DNA of 64,000 bases from Methylocella sp. (GCA_037200525.1 JBBCGG010000001.1:1778501-1842500), one strand, 5' to 3'. Shown: positions 28,343 through 35,838, numbered from the stretch's first letter. Made by a program: numbers and translations. Notes: generated by a model not told the origin, from the letters alone.

Positions 28343-28863
28343 GCTCACAGTCTTTACTGAAAATAGTCGCCGGCGATCTTGGCGATCGCGAACGACACGA
28401 TAAGTTGAGTGGGAGCGCCGCATAATAGGCAGGTGTTGCTACATATCGACTACGAAAACTGAGCGAATTGGTTACAAACGAATGTTATAAGTTAAAGCCT
28501 GAGCTTGGGCGTTATGCTCAACTGATCTGAGGGTCGCGGTTACAGGACTTGTGCTGACGAAGGTCCGGATGGCTTATGCTCTGCACCCGACGCGGGCGTC
28601 TCATCATGGCGGCTACGCCATGTGTGGACCGCCGGGCATGAACGTAGCTTGCGGTTAATCATGGACAGCGATCTCGTCCGCAACATGAGCCCGGCGGCAC
28701 AGTGATGCGAGCGGAGTTGGTGGCCGGAACGACACTCAAGATCTAAGGATCGTCGGGCAACCCAGAAATTTTACAGGGGACTAAGGTCTCGGACGATAAG
28801 TTTCTGGGAAAATAATGATGCTGTGACTTCGTCGGTGCAGCCTTTAGTCTAGGGGGAGAGGCC
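28343..28863. other. Intergenic region upstream of the QueC/PfkB operon
   Basis: About 520 bp with no supported gene. It should contain the operon's promoter. An AT-rich AAAATAATGATG segment lies about 50 bp before the first gene and could include a -10 element, but no matching -35 is convincing. The clear initiation signal is GGGGGAGAGGCC directly before the first ATG. Confidence 0.5.
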
Positions 28864-29256
28864 ATGGGAAGCAGCGGGTCCGGAAGAATTAGCGATTATC
28901 CAGGTTCGTCATCACAGGACCAACCTGGCGGTGGGGCCGGTAGCAACGGCGGTCCTCCCGAGGATCGCTGTGCCCGCGCATTTAGCGTGCGCTTAGAGGA
29001 CGTCGAGCAGTCTGACCACTATCTGGCACGCGGGTCGGCCCCGTCGGTGGGTACGCGATTGGAAGTAGTTCAACGCAAACGGCTTGTTGCTCAGGCCGCG
29101 AACGGGGAAAGCGTCGGTAATCTCCCGACGTCGCACAATTACCTTGCCTCATGCCTGAGCGCCGGGTGGAAGTACGTCGGGGCAGTCCAAGGTGTCTCTA
29201 ATGGTCCGCCGGTAATTTTCATATCGGCTGATTTCGCCGCGACGTCTCCTCCATGA
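28864..29256 (+). CDS. Small protein with MGSSGSG N-terminus, candidate modification substrate
   Basis: A 130-residue protein. The first ~33 residues are Gly/Ser-rich and disordered, beginning Met-Gly-Ser-Ser-Gly-Ser-Gly, so Met removal would expose an N-terminal glycine. The rest is a compact domain (CARAFSVRLEDVEQSDHYLA, then VGTRLEVVQRKRLVAQ, then ESVGNLPTSHNYLASCL) with a beta-rich pattern that I cannot assign to a family. It is the first gene of four with 4-bp overlaps and has a strong GGGGGAGAGG site. In Qat and type IV CBASS, QueC-like enzymes have been reported to attach a deazaguanine to the N-terminal glycine of a partner. By analogy this may be the partner here (inference). Confidence 0.7.
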   Translation: MGSSGSGRISDYPGSSSQDQPGGGAGSNGGPPEDRCARAFSVRLEDVEQSDHYLARGSAPSVGTRLEVVQRKRLVAQAANGESVGNLPTSHNYLASCLSAGWKYVGAVQGVSNGPPVIFISADFAATSPP

Positions 29257-30581
29257 GCACACAGCAATCGGCCCCACTTTTGGTTGGCGAAATCTTCGTC
29301 GATTTTACGGTGTCCGAACATGGAGCTGAGAACAAGCTAAGACTTGGTGGCATTACGCATGCCGCGCGCGGCTTTTGGGCGCTCAATGCGCCATTCAGTG
29401 CCGCGGTCATTTTGCCAGGTTATTTAGAAGTCTTAGCGCGCAACTATTTCGTCGCCCTCGGTTGCGTCGATTTCTATGTGGTGGGGCGCGTCCACGGCGC
29501 GCCGAACGTTACAGTGATTCTTGATGCGACCGAAGTCGCGGACCAAGGATATGACACGCTGCTGCGTGAAGAGAAGACGATTGAGTTATTTTCCGTCGAT
29601 TTCGACCGCGCGTCATGTAAAGATATCTTAATCTTCCCAGGGAGTTATGATCTCGCGAAAGTTTGCGCAACGCTACCCTCGGATGCGCTACTGCATATAG
29701 ACGTTGCTTACGACCTTGATGATCCCAAGATCCTTGCGGAGCTTCCCCAGCGTATTCAGACCATCCTAATCTCAACGTCATCACCGTTGTTCAAATCGGT
29801 CGCTGGCGAGGGCTTTAGCGGTGTAATTGCGGCGTTCGCTTCGTGCCCTGCTGCGACGCTCATCCTTAAAGAGAATCGCGGTGGCGCGAGAATGGTTGTC
29901 GCCGGCAGCACGGCAATAGAAGCATTGCCCGCTCAGCTCGGAACGACGATTAATTCGGTGGGCGTCGGCGACGTGTTCGCGGCCGCGTATGTCGTGCATG
30001 TCGACCGCGGGTACGTTGGAGCAGCTTGGCGAGCGACTTACGCTGCGGCCGCATACTCGCAGACAACCTATCCCGATCTTTTCAAGACATATGTTCAGCG
30101 CGACCTAAAGTTGAGTCTTGATGACATGAGACAGCTTTGGGGCGTATTTTTACCATGGGAGAAGCGGCGCCAATATCAGATTTACCTCGCCGCACCGGAT
30201 TTCAGCACCGCCGATCGGCGCGCATTAGACAAAGCAATCGCTTCTCTAAGCTATCATAATTTCCCCGTCCGGCGCCCCGTTCTCGAAAATGGCGAGTTGC
30301 CGCCCGAATCGGCCCCATTCGCCCTCCAGCAGACTTATCAGGCGGACTATGAGATGCTGAAGCGATGCTCGTTGGTGTTTGCCGTTCCGACGGGGCGAGA
30401 TCCAGGGACGCTTGTGGAAATCGGCATTTCGATCGAGGCCGACATCCCAGTCGTAGTCTACGACCCGGCACGCGAAAACGCGAATACAATGGTGATCGCT
30501 GGTGCGGCGCACTATTCGGCTGATCTAGATGCCTCGCTTAATGCCGTGTTCGAAATTCTATCGCGAGCCTCGGTTCAATGA
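29253..30581 (+). CDS. PfkB-type kinase fused to nucleoside 2-deoxyribosyltransferase-like domain
   Basis: A 442-residue, two-domain protein. Residues 1-290 look like a PfkB/ribokinase-family sugar or nucleoside kinase: the start reads VGEIFVDFTVSEHG, and the catalytic signature NSVGVGDVFAAAYV places the base at Asp240. Residues 306-440 match nucleoside 2-deoxyribosyltransferase/DUF4406-like folds: YQIYLAAPDFSTADR, then ADYEMLKRCSLVFAVPTG, then DPGTLVEIGISIEADIPVV, where Glu389 corresponds to the catalytic glutamate. It could release or exchange a base on a nucleotide and phosphorylate the product. ATGA overlaps couple it to both neighbours. The fusion is unusual; the substrate is unknown. 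Confidence 0.8.
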   Translation: MSTQQSAPLLVGEIFVDFTVSEHGAENKLRLGGITHAARGFWALNAPFSAAVILPGYLEVLARNYFVALGCVDFYVVGRVHGAPNVTVILDATEVADQGYDTLLREEKTIELFSVDFDRASCKDILIFPGSYDLAKVCATLPSDALLHIDVAYDLDDPKILAELPQRIQTILISTSSPLFKSVAGEGFSGVIAAFASCPAATLILKENRGGARMVVAGSTAIEALPAQLGTTINSVGVGDVFAAAYVVHVDRGYVGAAWRATYAAAAYSQTTYPDLFKTYVQRDLKLSLDDMRQLWGVFLPWEKRRQYQIYLAAPDFSTADRRALDKAIASLSYHNFPVRRPVLENGELPPESAPFALQQTYQADYEMLKRCSLVFAVPTGRDPGTLVEIGISIEADIPVVVYDPARENANTMVIAGAAHYSADLDASLNAVFEILSRASVQ

Positions 30582-31204
30582 CGCCCGCGCTACTGCTTTG
30601 CTCAGGTGGTCTCGATTCCACAACGCTAGGGTACTGGCTGCGTGAACGTGAGATTGAGATCCTTCCAATCTTTTTCGACTATGGCCAACACTGCGTCGAG
30701 AAGGAATGGCAGACGCTTAGACGGGTGCTCCCGAGGAAGGACGTGCTCCCAGCGGAACGGATCGACGTCTCCGCCATCTTTCGTGGGTCGAGATCTCGGC
30801 TTATCGTCGAAGCTGATCTGTGGCGCGAGCCAGTCGCTGATGATGATCTATACATACCATACCGCACACTCCTTTTCTTTTCGATGGGAGCGGCATGTGC
30901 GCAAACTCGGGGACTAACCGACGTCTACAGTGGTTTCATCAATAGCAATCACGCTAAGGAATTGGACTGTTCGGCGCGATTTCTGAATGGACTTGATGCG
31001 CTAGCGGAGAGCGTCGGCCCAGTCCGCTTTCACATGCCCTTTCGCTTTTGGTCGAAGACACAGGTGGTGGCGGAGGCGGTGAGGTTGGGCGTTGCGATTG
31101 GTGCTACCTATTCATGTCAATTACTCAGCGACGTTCCTTGCGGAGCATGCCCAAATTGCGTCGAAAGATTAAATGCAATCGAAGCCAACAGAGTAGTCGC
31201 TTGA
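30578..31204 (+). CDS. QueC-like 7-cyano-7-deazaguanine synthase homologue
   Basis: A 208-residue member of the QueC family of ATP-pyrophosphatases. It has the PP-loop LLLCSGGLDSTTLGYW (SGGLDS at residues 9-14), the YIPYRTLLFFSMGAA segment near 92-106, and four zinc-ligand cysteines C180, C188, C191 and C194 in CQLLSDVPCGACPNC. Canonical QueC makes preQ0 from carboxydeazaguanine. No queD, queE or folE is nearby, and the operon context (small MGSSGSG protein, NDT fusion, DNA glycosylase) resembles defence-associated QueC enzymes such as QatC or Cap9 rather than tRNA modification. It overlaps both neighbours by 4 bp. Confidence 0.88.
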   Translation: MTPALLLCSGGLDSTTLGYWLREREIEILPIFFDYGQHCVEKEWQTLRRVLPRKDVLPAERIDVSAIFRGSRSRLIVEADLWREPVADDDLYIPYRTLLFFSMGAACAQTRGLTDVYSGFINSNHAKELDCSARFLNGLDALAESVGPVRFHMPFRFWSKTQVVAEAVRLGVAIGATYSCQLLSDVPCGACPNCVERLNAIEANRVVA

Positions 31205-31881
31205 CCTCCTCGCCCGGCATCCTAGAGCAACTTGCATTCGCACGCCAAATTGCTGATCACGCTGATCGGCTCGGCGTTCACCGTTGGCCAGTTGCCTCGC
31301 GGGCCGTTTCGGATCACCTCGGTGCGGTGCTTGCTGACTCTGTTCTACAAGCTGGCATGAGCTACCGGACAGTGGTGCGAGTGCGCGTCGAACGAATTAA
31401 ATCACGATTTCCTGACACAGCAACGCTATCTGGCGTTACCGCGCTCATCGACCGTGAAGAGGTCGGCGATTTTCTGCTTTGGAACCACCCCACCAAGTTA
31501 CTACGGTTCGTGATTCTAGCACAATTCCTGGCTGAACAAGGCATTGAAACAACCACTGATCTCAAACGCGGGCTTGGCGTTAGCGGCATACGAGAGGGTT
31601 TGCTTGAATTGCATGGCATCGGTCCGAAGACTTACGACTATCTGTGTTGTCTAGTTGGTGTCGACTGCATCGCAGTCGATCGACACGTCAAGACGTTTGC
31701 GAGCGAGGCGGGGGTGTCAGTCAGCGACTACGAACACCTCAAATCGATTGTTTCTTGGGCGGCGGATCTGCTCGGCGTGGCACGCCGGGACTTCGACGCC
31801 TGGATCTGGCGGACTATTTCGGCTCGTAGAGCGAGCAATGGTCGTAAGCGCCAAGCTGGACCCATATGGCGGAGCGTCTGA
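31201..31881 (+). CDS. HhH-GPD DNA glycosylase, 3' end altered by IS66
   Basis: A 226-residue protein with a helix-hairpin-helix LHGIGPKTYDYL (about 137-148) followed by VDCIAVDRHVKTFA. Lys143 and Asp160 sit where endonuclease III/OGG1-type bifunctional glycosylases have their catalytic pair, so base excision with lyase activity is possible. No 4Fe-4S cysteine cluster is seen. The start is a TTG overlapping the QueC stop (TTGA); upstream ATGs inside queC are alternatives. An IS66 insertion at 31,844 replaced the last five original codons (read on the far side at 34,359-34,375, ending in TAA) with twelve IS-derived residues, so the protein is nearly complete. Confidence 0.8.
   Translation: MTSSPGILEQLAFARQIADHADRLGVHRWPVASRAVSDHLGAVLADSVLQAGMSYRTVVRVRVERIKSRFPDTATLSGVTALIDREEVGDFLLWNHPTKLLRFVILAQFLAEQGIETTTDLKRGLGVSGIREGLLELHGIGPKTYDYLCCLVGVDCIAVDRHVKTFASEAGVSVSDYEHLKSIVSWAADLLGVARRDFDAWIWRTISARRASNGRKRQAGPIWRSV
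31836..31843. repeat. IS66 target-site duplication, left copy
   Basis: CAATGGTC at 31,836-31,843 is repeated exactly at 34,351-34,358. Eight base pairs is the duplication size expected for the IS66 family. Confidence 0.9.
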
Positions 31882-31930
31882 CGAGCAGGTATTTATGCGG
31901 GAGCTGCAATAAATGCTGGTTTGAACTTCT

Positions 31931-32320
31931 ATGTCTGCGCATAGGTCTAGGGATAGAAGCTTCCATATGATCGAGGTGCTTCCTGATCGTCTTGAGGGAG
32001 CACCGTCGCAGCTGCGGCGGCGATGGTCGGACGAGATCAAAGAACAGGCCGTAGCTGCATCTCTGGTGCCTGGAGCGAATGTCTCGGCGATCGCCCGAGG
32101 CATCGGCATCAGTCCCGCGCAGCTTTTTGATTGGCGGCGCATGGCCTTACGTAAGGGATCGGCCAGCCTGCCAGCGCCACCGGCGGATGCATCTCTTGAA
32201 GTCACGCAGCCCACGCCTTGCGTTATCGAAATTGTTGTCGGCGGCGTTGTCATCCGCGCGGATGCGACGGCCGACGAAACACATTTGCGGCGCGTGATCC
32301 GCGCGGTTCGTTCGGCATGA
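31931..32320 (+). CDS. tnpA: IS66 accessory protein TnpA
   Basis: A 129-residue protein with a helix-turn-helix typical of IS66 OrfA: RRRWSDEIKEQAVAASLVPG, then VSAIARGIGISPAQLFDWRR. It is needed for IS66 transposition. The stop overlaps the tnpB start (ATGA). The family start may be the ATG at 31,967 rather than 31,931. Confidence 0.9.
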   Translation: MSAHRSRDRSFHMIEVLPDRLEGAPSQLRRRWSDEIKEQAVAASLVPGANVSAIARGIGISPAQLFDWRRMALRKGSASLPAPPADASLEVTQPTPCVIEIVVGGVVIRADATADETHLRRVIRAVRSA

Positions 32321-32661
32321 TCCCATCGGGCGTCAAAGTGTTTCTGGCAAGTCACCCGATCGATTTTCGCAAGGGCGTAGACGGTTTGCTGTCCCTGGTC
32401 CGTGACAGCGGCAGCGATCCATTCGATGGCGCGCTTTACGTCTTCCGTGCAAAAAGGGCCGACAGAATCAAAATTGTATTTTGGGATGGATCCGGCGTTT
32501 GTCTTTATGCGAAACGTCTTGAGAAAGCGCAGTTTTGCTGGCCGAAGATCGGGCATAGCCGGATTCAACTCAACCAGGCTCAGTTAATGGCGCTGGTCGA
32601 TGGGATGGACTGGAAACGCGTTCACGCGGTGGCAGTGAAACGGCCGGAGTTTGCTGGATAA
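32317..32661 (+). CDS. tnpB: IS66 accessory protein TnpB
   Basis: A 114-residue protein with the characteristic IS66 OrfB pattern: IPSGVKVFLASHPIDFRKG, then FDGALYVFRAKRADRIKIVFWDG, then GVCLYAKRLEKAQFCWP. Start overlaps the tnpA stop. It acts with TnpA and TnpC. Confidence 0.93.
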   Translation: MIPSGVKVFLASHPIDFRKGVDGLLSLVRDSGSDPFDGALYVFRAKRADRIKIVFWDGSGVCLYAKRLEKAQFCWPKIGHSRIQLNQAQLMALVDGMDWKRVHAVAVKRPEFAG

Positions 32662-32726
32662 AACGCCTGCGACAGAGTGAATCGGGCGTTTCAATAGGGC
32701 GGCAATCGCGGGCAAAATGTGCTCTT

Positions 32727-34328
32727 ATGAGCCCCATGGTAGTGCCTGGCTCCAAGCTCCCCGACGACGTTGATGCGCTCAAGGCCATGGTGTTGGCCAT
32801 GACTGAAAAAGCGGCTCGCGCGGAAGCTCTTGAAGCCGAAGTTGCCGATCTCAAAGCCTTGAATGCGAGCGCCGACGAACGCATCGCGCGACTGACCTCC
32901 ATCCTCAAGGCATTGGAACGGGCAAGGTTCGGGCGCCGCTCCGAGAAGCTTGGCTCGAAAGCTCTTGATGACGAACAGAGTGCCTTCGTCTTCGACGAGA
33001 TTGAAACGGGGATCGGAGCCATCCAGGCCGAACTCGACAAGCGGCCCAGTCCCGATAAGGCCAAACGAGCCGCACGTCCCCGCAAAGGTTTTGCCGCCCA
33101 TCTCGAGCGGCTCGAAATCGTCATCGAACCGGACACTCTTCCCGAGAATGAAGGCAAACAGAAGATCCTGATCGGCGAAGATGTCTCCGAGCGGCTCGAT
33201 GTCACGCCGGCCAAGTTCCGCGTCATCGTCACGCGCCGGCCTAAATACGCATTCAAGAATGAGGATGGTGTCATCCAGGCTCCAGCGCCGGCCCATATCA
33301 TCGAGGGCGGCGTTCCGACGGAAGCTCTCCTGGCGCTTATTGCCGTTTCCAAATATGCCGATGGCCTGCCGCTTTACCGGCAAGAGGCCATCTACACGCG
33401 CGACAAGGTGGAACTCAATCGCGCCCTGATGGCCCAATGGATGGGCCGGCTCGGGTTTGAACTTGAGATCCTCTCTGAACACGTCCTCACCCGGATCAAA
33501 CAGGCGGAAAGAATCTTCGCCGACGAAACGACCTTGCCGACCTTGGCGCCCGGTTCCGGCAGCACAAAGACAGCCTATCTCTGGGCCTATGCGAGAGACG
33601 ATCGCCCCTTTGGCGGCAGCGGCCCGCCGATGGTTGCCTATCGCTTCGAAGATAGCCGGTCTGGCGATTGTGTCGCCCGTCATCTCGGTGGTTATAGGGG
33701 CATTCTGCAGGTCGACGGATATACGGCCTACAATCGCCTCGCGAGGCCAGACCGCGGCAATGACGCCGTCACGCTCGCGGGATGTTGGAGCCATGTCCGG
33801 AGACGATTTTACGAACTGCACGTCAATGGCAGCTCCGAGCTTGCCACGGCTACGATTGAACGCATGACCCATCTATGGGAGGTCGAGGAAAACGTCCGGG
33901 GCAAAGAGCCAGAAGTGCGCGCTGCGGCCCGGCAAGAAACTGCGGTGGCGATCGTCGCTGATCTGTTCAGGCTTTGGCAAGATGCGCTCCCACGTATCTC
34001 CGGCAAGTCTAAGCTCGCCGAGGCGATACGTTACGCCATCTCACGCCGGGCGACGCTCGAACGCTTCCTGAATGATGGCCGCATCGAGATCGACTCCAAC
34101 ATCGTAGAGCGTGCAATCCGGCCGCAAACAATCACACGAAAAAACTCACTCTTCGCCGGCAGCGATGGTGGAGGCCGTACTTGGGCATCCATAGCCACAT
34201 TGCTGCAAACTGCAAAAATGAACGACATCGATCCTCAGGCCTGGCTCACCCAGACACTCGAGCGCGTCGCAAACGGCTGGCCCAATGCCGAAATCGATGC
34301 CCTCATGCCCTGGAAATACGCCGCCTGA
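32727..34328 (+). CDS. tnpC: IS66 transposase TnpC
   Basis: The 533-residue DDE transposase. An N-terminal leucine-rich coiled coil (VLAMTEKAARAEALEAEVAD) is followed by a zinc-finger-like region and the catalytic core, with acidic positions in FADETTLPTLAPG, ILQVDGYTAYNRL and RIEIDSNIVERAIRP. The C-terminal segment DPQAWLTQTLERVANGWP is also typical. It appears intact, so the element could be active. Confidence 0.95.
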   Translation: MSPMVVPGSKLPDDVDALKAMVLAMTEKAARAEALEAEVADLKALNASADERIARLTSILKALERARFGRRSEKLGSKALDDEQSAFVFDEIETGIGAIQAELDKRPSPDKAKRAARPRKGFAAHLERLEIVIEPDTLPENEGKQKILIGEDVSERLDVTPAKFRVIVTRRPKYAFKNEDGVIQAPAPAHIIEGGVPTEALLALIAVSKYADGLPLYRQEAIYTRDKVELNRALMAQWMGRLGFELEILSEHVLTRIKQAERIFADETTLPTLAPGSGSTKTAYLWAYARDDRPFGGSGPPMVAYRFEDSRSGDCVARHLGGYRGILQVDGYTAYNRLARPDRGNDAVTLAGCWSHVRRRFYELHVNGSSELATATIERMTHLWEVEENVRGKEPEVRAAARQETAVAIVADLFRLWQDALPRISGKSKLAEAIRYAISRRATLERFLNDGRIEIDSNIVERAIRPQTITRKNSLFAGSDGGGRTWASIATLLQTAKMNDIDPQAWLTQTLERVANGWPNAEIDALMPWKYAA

Positions 34329-34350
34329 ACGGCCTCGGCTAAGCGCTTAC

Positions 34351-34358
34351 CAATGGTC
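34351..34358. repeat. IS66 target-site duplication, right copy
   Basis: Exact copy of CAATGGTC. Joining 31,843 to 34,359 restores the glycosylase frame, which then reads four more sense codons after the junction codon and stops at the TAA at 34,373-34,375. Confidence 0.9.
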
Positions 34359-34482
34359 AGTTATCTCTCATCTAAAGTTTCACCAGTTCTCGCGCGTTCC
34401 CCGTGCCGATCACGAAGAACAGGTGTCCGAAGCTATTCGCCCCGGCCGCCTGCAAAAAGGAGCTATTTCGTGACAGCGCGAG

Positions 34483-34872
34483 TCACGAAATCATTATCCC
34501 GGCGGTTCCGCTTCCGGCCCGAAGCGCGGACAACGCCGCGTCAATTATCCCGCGCTCGGTCGCTACAGAGCCGAGGCGGCGAACAAGCGCGATGACGTCG
34601 TCGTCATCCAGCATCGTTTCGCAGGCGGCGAGTGGCTTCGTCGTCGGGGTGTATATTACCTTGTGTTCCCCTGACGGGAGCGTCACTTCGACCTTCTCCC
34701 AATAAGTGATTCCAGGCGGCGCGGGTATATATTTCTCCGCCGCCTTCTGTCTCGCTTTGGCCCGCAGCGCTTTTGCGACTGCTGCTGATTGTTTTGAAAC
34801 AAGCAACTTGCGTCGGCGTCTCTGGCGCTCCGCCGGAGTCATCGCGCGCTTTCCAATCGGAGGTCGTGCCAT
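34483..34872 (-). CDS. Island hypothetical protein with basic N-terminus
   Basis: A 129-residue product that begins MARPPIGKRAMTPAERQRR, an Arg-rich N-terminus seen in many phage- and island-borne hypotheticals, followed by a short beta segment (ITYWEKVEVTLPSGEHKVIY) and a helical tail. The ATG at 34,872 is preceded by GGAAGGGCG; the in-frame ATG further upstream is less likely. Last gene of a three-gene minus-strand set with the two genes below. Confidence 0.6.
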   Translation of the reverse strand: MARPPIGKRAMTPAERQRRRRKLLVSKQSAAVAKALRAKARQKAAEKYIPAPPGITYWEKVEVTLPSGEHKVIYTPTTKPLAACETMLDDDDVIALVRRLGSVATERGIIDAALSALRAGSGTAGIMIS

Positions 34873-34940
34873 TATTCGCCCTTCCTCAGCCTCACGCCAG
34901 TTCCTCCGCCATTGTCGGAGAGGAATCCACGCCGTCAGGG

Positions 34941-35249
34941 TCAAGGTATTTTATTTGTGAGCTTCTTCTTGACCACCGTCGTGTGCAACTTCCCATCCGG
35001 GCCTGTGAATAGTTTCTTTTTGTACACGACGCGCGACCATTTATCCGGCTCGGGTTTTTTCGGTAGGACGGGGATAAAAGCGAATGCCTCGACCCAGGTT
35101 CCGGCGGGCCCCCGACAGACAGCGGCGTTCGGCGGGATTCCAACATCATCGCCGTAGATAGCGCGGGCTATCTCCCTAAGTTCTTTGTCGGTTCTTTCGT
35201 CCCCAACATTGAACTCGTCTGGCCTTGTTGTTTTAGCGTAATCAGTCAT
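34941..35249 (-). CDS. Island hypothetical protein
   Basis: A 102-residue product starting at an ATG that overlaps the stop of the RHH gene (TGATG). The middle part has a strand pattern (TWVEAFAFIPVLPKKPEPD) and the C-terminus is Lys-rich (VVYKKKLFTGPDGKLHTT). No family recognised. Translational coupling to the RHH gene suggests they act together, for example as a toxin-antitoxin-like or regulatory pair, which is speculative. Confidence 0.55.
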   Translation of the reverse strand: MTDYAKTTRPDEFNVGDERTDKELREIARAIYGDDVGIPPNAAVCRGPAGTWVEAFAFIPVLPKKPEPDKWSRVVYKKKLFTGPDGKLHTTVVKKKLTNKIP

Positions 35250-35431
35250 CACTTCCCCGTCGGTTTCGGCTTGGGCTCTTTAGCCATCTTCTCGAGCGCG
35301 TAGTGGACCAGCCGCCGGATGGCTTCCGCTCGCCCAGGTAAGTCCGGCTGCGACCGACGCCATTCGTCCAACGTTGTCAGAAACTCCTGCGAAGCTCGCA
35401 TCTGGAATTGCTTGTCGTTTATAAGCGGCAT
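35249..35431 (-). CDS. Ribbon-helix-helix-like regulator
   Basis: A 60-residue protein with the RHH pattern: a short strand KQFQMRASQEFLTTLDEWRR and a second helix GRAEAIRRLVHYALEKM, followed by a basic Pro-rich tail. The ATG at 35,431 has AAGGGA upstream; the in-frame ATG at 35,458 is an alternative. RHH proteins bind palindromes as dimers. Two palindromes lie 23 and 40 bp upstream, which suggests autoregulation and control of the divergent gene. Confidence 0.65.
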   Translation of the reverse strand: MPLINDKQFQMRASQEFLTTLDEWRRSQPDLPGRAEAIRRLVHYALEKMAKEPKPKPTGK

Positions 35432-35453
35432 CGATTCCCTTGCATCATGTATT

Positions 35454-35486
35454 GACATGAGATGTCTGGTCCATGTATGTACATGG
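35454..35486. promoter_or_regulatory. Two palindromes in a divergent promoter, candidate operators
   Basis: GACAT-GAG-ATGTC at 35,454-35,466 and CCATGTA-TG-TACATGG at 35,471-35,486 are both perfect inverted repeats in the 87-bp gap between divergent genes. They are good candidates for binding by the adjacent RHH protein. Confidence 0.5.
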
Positions 35487-35518
35487 TGTACAGCAATACC
35501 ATCAAGGGAGCAACCACA

Positions 35519-35836
35519 ATGCCGAACAGCACAGTTCCGGCAGCCGATACCGGCTTGCCAAATCTCAATCACCAATCGAAAGACCAAAAGCCATCGATGT
35601 CCGAATCCGCGGCCCCCGGGCGTCAATGGCCGGATTACATCGACGCCGAGCTTGCCATCGACCGCACCCAATCGTTGATGCTCATCGGGGGGCTCGCTGC
35701 ACGAAGCCTCGAAACCACTTTCGGCGGCGAGCGGGAGGCGATGGAAGAGCTCTTTACGATGGCGCTCGACCAGATCACGACCGTTAAGACGTGGTTCCAC
35801 GCCTTCGTGCCCGAAGCCAAACGGGAGGGGCTCTGA
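35519..35836 (+). CDS. Island hypothetical protein
   Basis: A 105-residue product with a polar N-terminus and a helical C-terminal half (ELAIDRTQSLMLIGGLAARS, then REAMEELFTMALDQITTVKT). AAGGGAGC precedes the ATG at 35,519. Divergent from the RHH gene and probably controlled by it. No family recognised. Confidence 0.55.
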   Translation: MPNSTVPAADTGLPNLNHQSKDQKPSMSESAAPGRQWPDYIDAELAIDRTQSLMLIGGLAARSLETTFGGEREAMEELFTMALDQITTVKTWFHAFVPEAKREGL

Positions 35837-35838
35837 CC

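Larger units (their letters stand above)
31844..34350 (+). mobile_element. Complete IS66-family insertion sequence (2,507 bp)
   Basis: The element begins GTAAGCGCCAAGCTGGAC, and its right end, read inward, is GTAAGCGCTTAGCCGAGG, an imperfect inverted repeat starting with the IS66 hallmark GTAAGCG. It encodes the three standard genes tnpA, tnpB and tnpC without frameshifts and is flanked by the 8-bp duplication CAATGGTC. It lies inside the last codons of the DNA-glycosylase gene. Confidence 0.93.

Noticed and set aside
30578-31204. Queuosine/preQ0 biosynthesis locus
   Set aside because: No queD, queE, folE or tgt gene is nearby, and the operon partners are not of that pathway.
28864-31881. 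Classical CBASS or Qat system
   Set aside because: No CD-NTase or effector is present for CBASS, and no QatA-like ATPase or TatD-like nuclease for Qat, so neither name is justified despite the QueC-like and glycosylase genes.
32691-33872. 393-residue open frame antisense to the IS66 transposase
   Set aside because: It is the shadow of tnpC, with no start signal and no domain pattern.
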